Source: an uncultured Acidobacteriia bacterium (lineage in GTDB: Bacteria > Acidobacteriota > Terriglobia > Bryobacterales > Bryobacteraceae). From it: a DNA stretch of 64,000 bases. The stretch covers positions 186,001 through 250,000 of the forward strand of contig CAIVPR010000078.1 of the NCBI GenBank assembly GCA_903907865.1. Direction: 5' to 3'. The first letter of the stretch is position 1; each line of letters begins with the position of its first letter. Below are positions 8,248 to 16,282 of this stretch, piece after piece. A program made the translations under genes and the position numbers. The notes beneath the pieces were generated by a model, which searched no databases, was not told the DNA's origin, and saw nothing but the letters and a program-made list of their open reading frames with translations.

Positions 8248-9943
8248 CTACACGCGCCAGCAATTCCTGCGCGGTTGGGTCGATGTCTTGCCGGCGGCCA
8301 CCGGGCGGTCGCAAACCCGGAAACAGTACCGGACGCCCCTTCTCGTGTTGACGGCGGTGGTGGGGCTTGTTCTCTTGATAGCCTGCGCGAACTTGGCAAA
8401 CCTGCTGGTCGCACGTGCCGCTGCCCGCCGGAAGGAAGTCTCGATCCGCATCGCGCTCGGGGCCGGACGCGGTCGCTTGATCCGCCAGCTGTTGGTCGAA
8501 AGCGTGCTGCTGTCGGTGGCGGGCGGGGTCTGCGGTCTGCTGCTCGCGATGGCCATGACGCGCGGACTGTTGGCCTTCATCCCGACGGGATCGACTCCCC
8601 TGGCCCTATCGCCCATCCCGGATTGGCGCGTGCTTGCGTTCAACGCGTCGGTTTCGCTCCTCACCGGACTATTGTTCGGTCTGATGCCGTCCCTGCAAGC
8701 CACGAATGCCGATGTCGCGACCACTCTCAAGGACCAAGCCGGGGCCGTCGTGGGCGGCGGATCGGTGCGGATGCGGAAGGTTCTTGTTGCAGCGCAGGTC
8801 ACCTTGTCGCTGCTGCTGTTGATCGGAGCGGGTTTGTTTGTTCGGACGTTGGGCAACCTGCATGGAGCCGACCCCGGCTTCCGCCTCGACCAACTCATCA
8901 CATTCGAAGTCAACCCGCCCATGAACGGCTACAAGCCCGAGCGCAGTTGGCAGTTCTACCGGGAACTCCTCGAACGCCTGAACGCCCAGCCGGGCGTATT
9001 CTCGGCAACACTGGCGGTGGTTCCGGTGCTGGACGACAATGAATGGGATTCCTCCGTAACCCTACAGGGCTATGCGAGGAAGCAGGGCGAGGACATCAAC
9101 CCGCACATGCAGTACACCGAGCCCGGATTCTTCCGTACTTTGGGTATCCCGATGACGCTGGGGCGCGACTTCACGACCGCCGACGTCGAGGGCGCGCCGA
9201 AAGTCGCCATCGTGAACGAGAAGTTCGTTAAGCGGTTCTTGAACGGACTGCAGCCCCTTGGCCACAAGATCGGCATGGGTAGCGATCCTGGTACGAAGAC
9301 CGACATCACCATCATCGGCGTCGTGAAGGACACCAAATATGAGAACATGCGAGCTGAAATCCCGTTCGAACTCTATCTGCCGGGAAGGCAGTCCGAGTTC
9401 GTGATTGGCATGACGGCCTACGTGCGGACCAGCCGCCCGCCGGACCAAATGTTTACCGCTGTGCGGCGGATTGTGAGGGAGATCGACCCGACGGTGCCGG
9501 TTTCAAACATGAGGACGTTGGAAGAGCAGTTGGACCGTTCATTGAGCATCGAGCGGCTGGTTGCGACCCTCTCGGCCGTATTCGGCGGCCTCGCGACGTT
9601 CCTTGCGGCTATCGGGCTCTACGGCGTGATGGCGTATTCGGTGACCCGGCGGACGCAGGAAATCGGGATTCGGATGGCGCTCGGGGCCAATCGCGGGAAT
9701 GTGGTCTGGATGGTGATGCGGGAGGTGCTGGGGCTGATGGCGGTGGGGATCGCCGTCGGATTGCCAGCGGCGTTGGCGCTCTCCAAGCTGGTGCGCAGCC
9801 AGCTATACGGCGTGGAGCCGAATGACCCGGTCGTCATCGCGGCGGCGGTAGTGCTGGTGGCGACGGTCGCGGGGTTGTCCGGTTACGGGCCGGGGCGGCG
9901 CGCCACGCGGATCCAACCCATGCAGGCGTTGCGCTGGGAGTGA
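8057..9943 (+). CDS. MacB/FtsX-type ABC permease, C-terminal part
   Basis: 628 residues that continue the upstream fragment; together they would form one protein of about 830 residues, the usual size of the duplicated acidobacterial permeases. It contains the end of the first MacB-PCD domain (RFANVFGRLKPGTTIELAKA), three helices of the first FtsX domain (GLVLLIACANLANLLVARAA, EVSIRIALGAGRGRLIRQLL), a second periplasmic domain, and the second FtsX domain (RRTQEIGIRMALGANRGNVV and two further helices). No ATPase gene is adjacent. If the frameshift is genuine, this piece lacks its first helix and is probably non-functional. Confidence 0.87.
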   Translation: MSMKAEITPGPWYSLNDRRSRFANVFGRLKPGTTIELAKAGLQPLYHSILDMEVKEKAFAKATDYTRQQFLRGWVDVLPAATGRSQTRKQYRTPLLVLTAVVGLVLLIACANLANLLVARAAARRKEVSIRIALGAGRGRLIRQLLVESVLLSVAGGVCGLLLAMAMTRGLLAFIPTGSTPLALSPIPDWRVLAFNASVSLLTGLLFGLMPSLQATNADVATTLKDQAGAVVGGGSVRMRKVLVAAQVTLSLLLLIGAGLFVRTLGNLHGADPGFRLDQLITFEVNPPMNGYKPERSWQFYRELLERLNAQPGVFSATLAVVPVLDDNEWDSSVTLQGYARKQGEDINPHMQYTEPGFFRTLGIPMTLGRDFTTADVEGAPKVAIVNEKFVKRFLNGLQPLGHKIGMGSDPGTKTDITIIGVVKDTKYENMRAEIPFELYLPGRQSEFVIGMTAYVRTSRPPDQMFTAVRRIVREIDPTVPVSNMRTLEEQLDRSLSIERLVATLSAVFGGLATFLAAIGLYGVMAYSVTRRTQEIGIRMALGANRGNVVWMVMREVLGLMAVGIAVGLPAALALSKLVRSQLYGVEPNDPVVIAAAVVLVATVAGLSGYGPGRRATRIQPMQALRWE

Positions 9944-9951
9944 GAGGCCGA

Positions 9952-10182
9952 TCAGAGATCTTCCGGGGTGAGGCCGCTCTTCTTGGCCAAGACCCGCATC
10001 GCCGCAGGTCCCAATGAGACTTTGTCGTGGTACGCGAATAGGATGTCCGGCCATCCAGCACGTTCCAGAATCCTATGCGACGTTCCACCCTGACGTTTAA
10101 TTTTCCAGCCGATGCGCAGCAACGCGGCCAGTACTCTTGGTGCTTTAACGGACGGCCAAGAGCGGAAGAAGTCTGATGCCAT
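9952..10182 (-). CDS. hicA: HicA-type mRNA interferase toxin
   Basis: 76 residues starting at the ATG that overlaps the hicB stop by one base (TAATG), so it is translationally coupled to the antitoxin. The double-stranded-RNA-binding-like fold is recognisable from SVKAPRVLAALLRIGWKIKR, QGGTSHRIL with the catalytic histidine, and the C-terminal SLGPAAMRVLAKKSGLTPED. HicA cleaves mRNA and tmRNA and is neutralised by HicB. A longer frame extends upstream to 10347 but lies inside hicB and has no homology, so the ATG at 10182 is used. HicA is somewhat longer than the 60-residue minimum of the family. Confidence 0.9.
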   Translation of the reverse strand: MASDFFRSWPSVKAPRVLAALLRIGWKIKRQGGTSHRILERAGWPDILFAYHDKVSLGPAAMRVLAKKSGLTPEDL

Positions 10183-10415
10183 TAGGCGGCGATAAAAGAG
10201 ACGTTCATTGGACCGGGCAAGGCTTCTCCATGGTCCAACCGATCGGCGATCAGGCGCAATGCCAGCGACTGCACAGCCGCCGTGGCCTCGTTTCGGGTGC
10301 GACCGTAGGCCGTCACTCCCGGCAACGCCGGTATGTCGGCCAGCCATCGACCGTCATCCTCGCGGAAGTACTCGATTGCGAGGGAGAAGCCCTCGCTTGG
10401 GAAAGTCTTCACCAT
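10182..10415 (-). CDS. hicB: HicB-type antitoxin
   Basis: About 77 residues from the ATG at 10415 (an ATG at 10463 would add 16 residues without homology). The N-terminal partial RNase-H-like fold is typical: FSLAIEYFREDDGRWLADIP, ALPGVTAYGRTRNEATA and VQSLALRLIADRL. No separate C-terminal DNA-binding domain follows, so this is the short form, which binds the toxin. The antitoxin gene precedes the toxin gene, as in many HicBA loci. Confidence 0.87.
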   Translation of the reverse strand: MVKTFPSEGFSLAIEYFREDDGRWLADIPALPGVTAYGRTRNEATAAVQSLALRLIADRLDHGEALPGPMNVSFIAA

Positions 10416-10561
10416 CGTCCCATTATCGCCCAAACACTCAATGAGCTGTCCGATGAGGCGCATCTGTTAGGCCGGGAAAACCTGTCACTACATCGAGCGA
10501 CCGGAACATGTCAAGCACTCTCGGAATCGTTGCCAGTTGCCGACGGCCGCGAACCGCCGCT

Positions 10562-11593
10562 TCACAGCCCCAACAGCGCCTTCGTGTGGTTCAAGCTGGC
10601 TTCCAGATCCTCGCGCTCCCGTTGTGCCGCTTGCGAACGGTCCACTTTCGGCATATCGAACGGCTTGCCCTTGTCCACCAAGTCCGTGAAGCGCTGGAAA
10701 TTCCACGCCGGAACGTCCTTGTAGTTGTCCCAGAACTTCGGATTCCGATACGCGAACATGCGCGGCCCCATCACGATGGTTTCCATCGAGAGCGCCCGAC
10801 CCGGACACAGCGCGGCGTACTTGCGGCAGTAGTCGTCAATCCCGACATTGCCATCGCCCATCCGCACCCAGCAGACGGCCGCGCCCTCAGGCGTCTTCCA
10901 TACCGCGGAATCGCGCACGTGGCTGGTCAGCACGTAGGGATGCAGCGCTTCAAGGGTCGAATGCGGGTCTTCGAGCGTCCAGCAGGGGTTGCCCGAATCG
11001 AGGCAGGCCCCGACGAAGTCCTTGCCAGCCGCCTCAATCAGGTTGCGCAATTCCCAACCCTGCATGTCGCCCGCGTGGTTCTCGATGGCGATCTTGATGT
11101 TGGCATCCACGGCGCGCGACCGGGTGTTGCGCAGCACTTTGACCATGCTCTCGATATGCCTGTCGAGGCCTCCGACGCGGTCCTCCGCACTGCCCAGCAC
11201 GCAACGCACGATCTTCGAGCCGACCAACCCGGCGGATTCGATCATCCTGCCCAGCTGTTCCTCGGCCGTGCCCAACTTGGCCTCGAACATCTTCGAGGTC
11301 GGGCAGATCGACTTCATGCCGATCTCGACGTCGATACCCTTCGACTCGGCGTACGCGCGGACCTTCTTCAGGTTGTCCGGCTCCAGATTGCCGATGAAGC
11401 GGATCTCGGAGAAGTGGACAACCTTGGCCTTCTGGGCGGCGCAGTAGTCGAGGTATTGGAACGGGGTCCAGCCTTGGGAGCGGATGCTGAAAAGGTCGAT
11501 CCCCAGCTTCACCGGAGCGGGTGCCGTTTGTGCGGTTGCCTGCGCCGCCAGTGCCGCCACCCCTGCCGTTGCCATCGCATCTCGTCGTGTCAT
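10562..11593 (-). CDS. exported sugar phosphate isomerase/epimerase-like TIM barrel
   Basis: 343 residues beginning with MTRRDAMATAGVAALAAQAT, a Tat-like or Sec signal, followed by the barrel: KLGIDLFSIRSQGW, IKIAIENHAGDMQG (metal-site glutamate and histidine), FVGACLDSGNPCWTLEDP and VLTSHVRDSAVW. The set of Glu, Asp and His residues fits an AP-endonuclease-2-fold isomerase or epimerase acting on sugars. The specific substrate is unknown. A TAAAAT box lies 10 bases before the ATG on the minus strand. It faces away from the DinB gene across a 70-bp divergent promoter region. Confidence 0.87.
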   Translation of the reverse strand: MTRRDAMATAGVAALAAQATAQTAPAPVKLGIDLFSIRSQGWTPFQYLDYCAAQKAKVVHFSEIRFIGNLEPDNLKKVRAYAESKGIDVEIGMKSICPTSKMFEAKLGTAEEQLGRMIESAGLVGSKIVRCVLGSAEDRVGGLDRHIESMVKVLRNTRSRAVDANIKIAIENHAGDMQGWELRNLIEAAGKDFVGACLDSGNPCWTLEDPHSTLEALHPYVLTSHVRDSAVWKTPEGAAVCWVRMGDGNVGIDDYCRKYAALCPGRALSMETIVMGPRMFAYRNPKFWDNYKDVPAWNFQRFTDLVDKGKPFDMPKVDRSQAAQREREDLEASLNHTKALLGL

Positions 11594-11663
11594 TTCGTTC
11601 CGAATTTTATCAGTACGTTTGGTGAGCCGCCGGGGCCGGTTTTGCGGCTATGCTGGAAATAGT

Positions 11664-12245
11664 ATGAAGCTCAGGAATCCGATCATCGTCGCGGCCCTTT
11701 TCACTGCAGCTCTCCCTTCGGCCAAACTCATGGCTGCCGAGCCCTCGAAAGTCTTCGAGGCCCAGCTAAAGGACATGGAACACGAGGTCCTCCCTCTAGT
11801 GGAAGCCATGCCGGCCGCCAAGTTCAACTTTGCTCCCACCAAGGGCGAGTTTAAGGGCGTCCGCACCTTTGCCTTGGAGGCTAGGCACATCGCCTACGTG
11901 ATGTACGAGATCTCTTCGGCCATGTTGGGGGAACAGAACCCGTCGACCACCGCGTCGAACGAGAATGGCCCGGACTCGCTCAAATCCAAGGACGAGATTG
12001 TGAAGTACGTCAAAGACTCGTTCGCCTACGCGCACAAGGCTGTCGCGTCGATCACGACGGCGAATCTTCTCGAGGACACGGCGGATCCGTTCAACCCCAA
12101 GGGCAAGCGGTCACGGATGGACTCGGCTTCGATCCTGATTTGGCACTCGTACGATCACTACGGCCAAATGGTGGAGTACCTGCGCATGAACGGGATTGTC
12201 CCGCCCGCGAGTCGGCCTACGCCGCCACCGCCGGTGAAGAAGTAG
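11664..12245 (+). CDS. exported DinB-like four-helix protein
   Basis: 193 residues with a signal peptide (MKLRNPIIVAALFTAALPSA). The body is a DinB/YfiT-like helical bundle: helix one around VFEAQLKDMEHEVL, then ALEARHIAYVMYEI (first metal-ligand region), DSFAYAHKAVASI and DSASILIWHSYDHYGQMVEYLRMNG with the HxxxHxxxxxxYLR pattern near the C-terminus. DinB-fold proteins bind a metal through three histidines and include thiol transferases, but no activity can be assigned here. A TATGCT hexamer at 11649-11654 is 9 bases from the ATG. Its stop codon abuts the stop of the convergent sialidase gene. Confidence 0.82.
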   Translation: MKLRNPIIVAALFTAALPSAKLMAAEPSKVFEAQLKDMEHEVLPLVEAMPAAKFNFAPTKGEFKGVRTFALEARHIAYVMYEISSAMLGEQNPSTTASNENGPDSLKSKDEIVKYVKDSFAYAHKAVASITTANLLEDTADPFNPKGKRSRMDSASILIWHSYDHYGQMVEYLRMNGIVPPASRPTPPPPVKK

Positions 12246-13412
12246 TTACTGGTCTCCGGCTTTAACCCAGTCCTCGTTGATCCGGACGTGCTTGATCGAC
12301 TTTCCGTCCGGCACGAAATAGCTGTAGGTCACATGGATTGCGCCGTCCTTGGCCTGCATGACGGACGGGTAGTGGAACTCGCTATTGATCGGTTTGTCCG
12401 GACGACCGTCCAAGTGCCGTCGCCACTTCCATGTCGCGCCCTCGTCGTCGGAGATTGCAGCGACTAGGGAATGGCGCTTCGACTCCAAGTCGTTATAGAC
12501 CATGATCCAGTGGCCGTTCTTAAGCACGATGGCCTCGAGGCTGGTACCGGGATTCAGAATCTCGGTGTCGTGCGCCGGGGTCCAACTGACGCCGTCATCC
12601 TTCGACGTGCTCATGTGGGCACGCTTGGGCGGCGGACCGTTGTCCCGCATGTAAGCGACCAGCGTGCCGTCCTTCTTGCGCACCACCGAGGGCTGGATGT
12701 TGCCATTGCCCACAAGCGGCTCGCTCGCCGTCCAAGTGTAGCCGCCATCGTCGCTGATGCCCATGATGCCGTAGGAGTAGCCGTCGGAATACATCGGCAG
12801 CAGGATGCGTCCCGAGGGGAGTTCCTGCGCGTGGGTGCGGGTGAACCAGCCCATCCGCGAGAAATACATGTCGCCAGCTTTCTCGATTTGCCGCTTGGCG
12901 TGCTCCGCTTCCTTGCCCGTACCCTCGGCGTCCTTGCCGAAAACCTCCTTGGTTTTTTCAAGGATATTTTTCGGGATCAACAGTACGTTGTCCTGGTGGG
13001 ACCACTTGGGCGGCCCGGACTCCTGCTGGTAGTCGGTCGAAATTCGGTACTTCATAAGCGCCGTTTCCCACTGGTGGGCGATGATCACCGGCCAGAAAAG
13101 GAAGAGCCGCTGCTTGGAGTCGATGAAGAGAGTGGGGTTGGTCTCGGGGAAGCCGGGCGTGTCGGCGAGGACGAATGGCGCGGTCCATTTGCCGGTGCGC
13201 TTGATCCATCGGGCTGCGTTGATGAGTGTATCGTCGGCAGTGCGCTCGCCGGAGCCGTGGAACCAGCAGACGAGAAGGTCGCCGTTGGGCAGTTCGACCA
13301 CCGACGAGGAGTGGTTGTGGATCTTTTCCAGTGGAAAGATCAGTTCGCCCTGGTAGAGGGGCTGGGCGGAGGCGGCGACGGCAGCCAGTGCCAGAAGGAC
13401 CAGCGATTTCAT
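12246..13412 (-). CDS. exported sialidase/BNR-repeat glycosyl hydrolase-like protein
   Basis: About 388 residues from the ATG at 13412, which yields a clean signal peptide (MKSLVLLALAAVAASAQ). An ATG three codons earlier overlaps the likely -10 box. The six-bladed sialidase fold is indicated by repeated Asp-box motifs (SDDGGYTW, SKDDGVSW, SDDEGATW), an early strand HNHSSSVVELPNGDLLVCWF, and FHYPSVMQAKDGAIHVTYSY near the end. Members remove sialic acid or act on other glycans, and many Acidobacteriota copies are of unknown specificity. It ends flush with the convergent DinB gene and starts 48 bases after the FG-GAP gene. Confidence 0.88.
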   Translation of the reverse strand: MKSLVLLALAAVAASAQPLYQGELIFPLEKIHNHSSSVVELPNGDLLVCWFHGSGERTADDTLINAARWIKRTGKWTAPFVLADTPGFPETNPTLFIDSKQRLFLFWPVIIAHQWETALMKYRISTDYQQESGPPKWSHQDNVLLIPKNILEKTKEVFGKDAEGTGKEAEHAKRQIEKAGDMYFSRMGWFTRTHAQELPSGRILLPMYSDGYSYGIMGISDDGGYTWTASEPLVGNGNIQPSVVRKKDGTLVAYMRDNGPPPKRAHMSTSKDDGVSWTPAHDTEILNPGTSLEAIVLKNGHWIMVYNDLESKRHSLVAAISDDEGATWKWRRHLDGRPDKPINSEFHYPSVMQAKDGAIHVTYSYFVPDGKSIKHVRINEDWVKAGDQ

Positions 13413-13425
13413 GCTGTCCATTCTA
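13413..13425 (-). promoter_or_regulatory. -10 element placed for a leaderless start of the sialidase gene
   Basis: On the minus strand TAGAAT (13425-13420) is followed by 7 bases and the ATG at 13412. The upstream in-frame ATG at 13421 is inside the hexamer. Confidence 0.5.
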
Positions 13426-13460
13426 TCGGCTATCCTGCCGCTGGACAGTTCGAGCAGGCT

Positions 13461-15143
13461 TTACGCCTCGCGAACAACCATATACCGATCCATCTCCGGG
13501 TTTTCGATCCGCTGCACCTTGCCGCTCGGCTTGGGCCAGGTGATCTCCACCCAATCAATCTTCTCCGCTTTCCCGACACCCAAGACTTCCCGCGGATCAT
13601 GCGACGAAAGATAGCTTCCACCGCTACTTTTCAGCCGGTTCCGAATCACGCCGCCAGCCGACCAGCGGATCTTCACCCCGATAGCGTCGCGGTTGCAATT
13701 TACGCCCTCAAGCTTCAAACCCAGCCAATGATTGCCCTCGCCAGCCTTGTTCTTCAACAGCACCGGAGCGCCGCCATTGGTTGCGATCAGCACATCCACC
13801 CGCCCGTCGTTGTTAAAATCGCCCGCAGCCAGTCCGCGTGCGGGGTAAGAGCGGGTAAATGCCGGGCCAGCGTCGGCGGTAACATTTACCAGCTTGCCAC
13901 CTTCCTGATGAAACAGCAGAAGTGGCTCGGCGTACTTCACCTGCGCCGAGTAGTTCTCGATCATGTCATCAGGGTGGCCGTTCGCCAGAATCAGATCTAC
14001 GGACCCGTCGTTGTCATAGTCGAAGAACTTCAAACCCCAACCGCTGAGCAAGCGCGTCGCCTGTGCGATGTTATTGGCGTGTGCCACGTCGCGGAATGTC
14101 TCGTCCTTGTTGTTCCGATAGAGCGAGAACATCTCTTGGTCGACGTTGGCAACAAACAAGTCTTGATAGCCGGTGTTGAAAACATCCGCCGCATCCACAC
14201 CCATTCCCGACCGAGCGCGCCCGCCCTCGCTATAGCCAACCTCGGCCGCTAGCGCCATCTCCTCGAACTGCCAACGACCGTTCTTGTCCTTACCCCGGTT
14301 CACAAACAAGAAATTCTGGACAGTGTCATTGGCGACAAACAGATCCATCAAGCCGTCGTTGTTGACGTCGGTCGCGACCACCCCAAGCCCCTTGCCCAGA
14401 GCCTTCGCGATATCCGTGCCTAAGCGGACCTCGGTAAATGTGCCGTCGCCGTTGTTGTGGTACAGGAAGCTAGCCGTGCCCCGGAACACCCGAGGGATAC
14501 AGTAATACTTCCGTCCCATCTTGTTATCGCCGCAAGACAGATGTTCCTTGTCCCCGTAGTCGACAAAGCTACAAAGGAACAGGTCCAGCTTGCCGTCGTT
14601 GTCGTAGTCGAACCAGACGGCGGACGTTGTCCAACCCGGCGTCTTGAGCCCAGCCTTCGCTGTAACATCGGTGAACGTGCCGTCGCGGTTGTTTTTGTAG
14701 AGCGTGCAGTTCCCGTAGGCGGTGACGAAGATATCCGGCCAGCCATCGTTGTCGTAGTCCCCGACTGCAACGCCCTGACCGAACGACAGCCCCCCGCCCA
14801 CTCCCGCCTTCTCAGTCACATCCGTAAACGTGCCGTCCCGATTGTTCTTGTAGAGCGCGTTTCGAAGGGGTTTGACTGGCTTGAAGAAGTCCGAAGGGCC
14901 GCTGTTGACGAGGAAGATATCCATCCACCCGTCGTTGTCGTAGTCGAGGAACGCGCACCCAGGACCCAGCGTCTCCGGCAGGAAACGGTCCGGCGACATG
15001 GCGTTGTCGTGCACCCAGCGGATGCCGCTCACGGATGCTGGGACTTCCTCGAAGAGCGGGATTGGTCCGGCTCCGCTAAGTCCGGTAACGCTAGCGGCGG
15101 CGGCCAGCTTCAGCAACTGGCGCCGATTCAAAGTAATGCTCAA
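13461..15143 (-). CDS. exported FG-GAP/VCBS repeat protein with ASPIC/UnbV domain (CRTAC1-like)
   Basis: 560 residues with an N-terminal signal ([16 protein letters not shown], Tat-like). At least six calcium-binding repeats are visible: [77 protein letters not shown] and [17 protein letters not shown], forming an integrin-like beta-propeller. The C-terminal ASPIC/UnbV domain ([30 protein letters not shown]) follows. Such proteins are extracellular, with adhesive or scaffold roles suspected but not proven. The start overlaps the upstream TPR gene by 4 bases, so the two are co-translated. Confidence 0.92.
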   Translation of the reverse strand: MSITLNRRQLLKLAAAASVTGLSGAGPIPLFEEVPASVSGIRWVHDNAMSPDRFLPETLGPGCAFLDYDNDGWMDIFLVNSGPSDFFKPVKPLRNALYKNNRDGTFTDVTEKAGVGGGLSFGQGVAVGDYDNDGWPDIFVTAYGNCTLYKNNRDGTFTDVTAKAGLKTPGWTTSAVWFDYDNDGKLDLFLCSFVDYGDKEHLSCGDNKMGRKYYCIPRVFRGTASFLYHNNGDGTFTEVRLGTDIAKALGKGLGVVATDVNNDGLMDLFVANDTVQNFLFVNRGKDKNGRWQFEEMALAAEVGYSEGGRARSGMGVDAADVFNTGYQDLFVANVDQEMFSLYRNNKDETFRDVAHANNIAQATRLLSGWGLKFFDYDNDGSVDLILANGHPDDMIENYSAQVKYAEPLLLFHQEGGKLVNVTADAGPAFTRSYPARGLAAGDFNNDGRVDVLIATNGGAPVLLKNKAGEGNHWLGLKLEGVNCNRDAIGVKIRWSAGGVIRNRLKSSGGSYLSSHDPREVLGVGKAEKIDWVEITWPKPSGKVQRIENPEMDRYMVVREA

Positions 15144-16282
15144 GGTTTCTGTTCTCCGGTGGCGGGGCGGACTCCAGGCTGCTTCTCCTGAGCCTCGGCG
15201 TTCAATTGGCGGATGATGGCGCGCTCCTTGTCGCCGTCCTCCTTGCGCCGCAGCCGGTAGTACACCGTGGCTAGCGTCACATGGGCCTCGACGAAGGTGG
15301 GTGATTCCTTCAGGATTCCTTCCAGCGCCTTGCGGGCCTCCTCCACCTTGCCGAGGCTGAAGTCAAGGGACGCCAATTGGTAGCGCACGCCGGGGTCTCC
15401 GGGACGGAGCAACAACGCCTTCCGCAAATACCTGTCCGCGTCCTGGTCGTTCTGGTCGGCCCGGGCGAGCGCGCCGAGCTGCAGGTTGGAGACGAAATCG
15501 TTCGGATTCCGCTTCAACGCCTCGCGGAAAGCATCCGCCGCGCCCTTCTGGTCGCCGGTGCGCAAGAGAGCCAGGCCGTGGAAGGAGTGGACATCCGGCA
15601 GTTCCGGATTCAGTTTAACGGCCTGTTCAGTGTCGGTCAAGGCCCCGGCAAAATCGGCGGAGTTGAGGCGCGTCGTGGCCATCAGAAGATGGACCTCGGC
15701 GGAATCGCCGCTGCGCATCAGCTTTTCGATCAGGAACTGGCCCTTTTCCGTCTGGTTGTCGCGCACCAAGGCGGTACCAAGAGCGTAGAGGACGGCCGGG
15801 TCTTCGGGCTTACCACCGGAAAACGGGGTCAGCAGGGTCACCACGTCTTTGTTGCGTCCCATGGAGAGCCAGCAGTCGGCCAGCAGCAGCGCCGGTTGCA
15901 GTTCCCTCGGCATCGCCTTGTGGACCTTTTCGAAGACAGGCGCGGCCCCGTCCGTATCGCCGGACTTGTAGTAGGCCAGCGCCATGTTCAGCTGGACGGC
16001 GACGTTGTCAGGTTGGGCCTTCAGTGCCGACCGGTACTGAGCGATGGCGTCTTCATACCGTCCCACCCGCGCGTAGGCCGCACCGAGGTTCGAGACCACC
16101 ATCGGATTGCCGGGTCGCGCCTTGAGGTACGCCTCGTAACCCGCAATGGCTTGGTCGATCTGGCCGGACTGGTGTGCAGCCATCGCTTGCCGCAGGGCGT
16201 CCTCTGGAGTCTGGGCCTGCGCCAGCAGACCCACAACGAGCGTCGCGGTGAGAACTCGGGCTATCGGCTTTAGAAATCTCAT
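15140..16282 (-). CDS. exported TPR-repeat protein
   Basis: 380 residues: signal peptide ([23 protein letters not shown]) and about nine tetratricopeptide repeats such as [40 protein letters not shown] and [23 protein letters not shown] arrays bind other proteins, so this is probably a periplasmic scaffold for its operon partners. It overlaps the VWFA gene by 4 bases (ATGA) and the FG-GAP gene by 4 bases, which shows an operon. It resembles the N-terminal part of the TPR/deiodinase-like protein at 27001. Confidence 0.9.
   Translation of the reverse strand: MRFLKPIARVLTATLVVGLLAQAQTPEDALRQAMAAHQSGQIDQAIAGYEAYLKARPGNPMVVSNLGAAYARVGRYEDAIAQYRSALKAQPDNVAVQLNMALAYYKSGDTDGAAPVFEKVHKAMPRELQPALLLADCWLSMGRNKDVVTLLTPFSGGKPEDPAVLYALGTALVRDNQTEKGQFLIEKLMRSGDSAEVHLLMATTRLNSADFAGALTDTEQAVKLNPELPDVHSFHGLALLRTGDQKGAADAFREALKRNPNDFVSNLQLGALARADQNDQDADRYLRKALLLRPGDPGVRYQLASLDFSLGKVEEARKALEGILKESPTFVEAHVTLATVYYRLRRKEDGDKERAIIRQLNAEAQEKQPGVRPATGEQKP

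Noticed and set aside
10183-10347. N-terminal extension of HicA
   Set aside because: It lies inside hicB and has no toxin homology; the TAATG junction explains the real start.
10508-11662. 384-codon frame opposite the TIM-barrel gene
   Set aside because: Composition and lack of motifs mark it as a shadow of the minus-strand gene.
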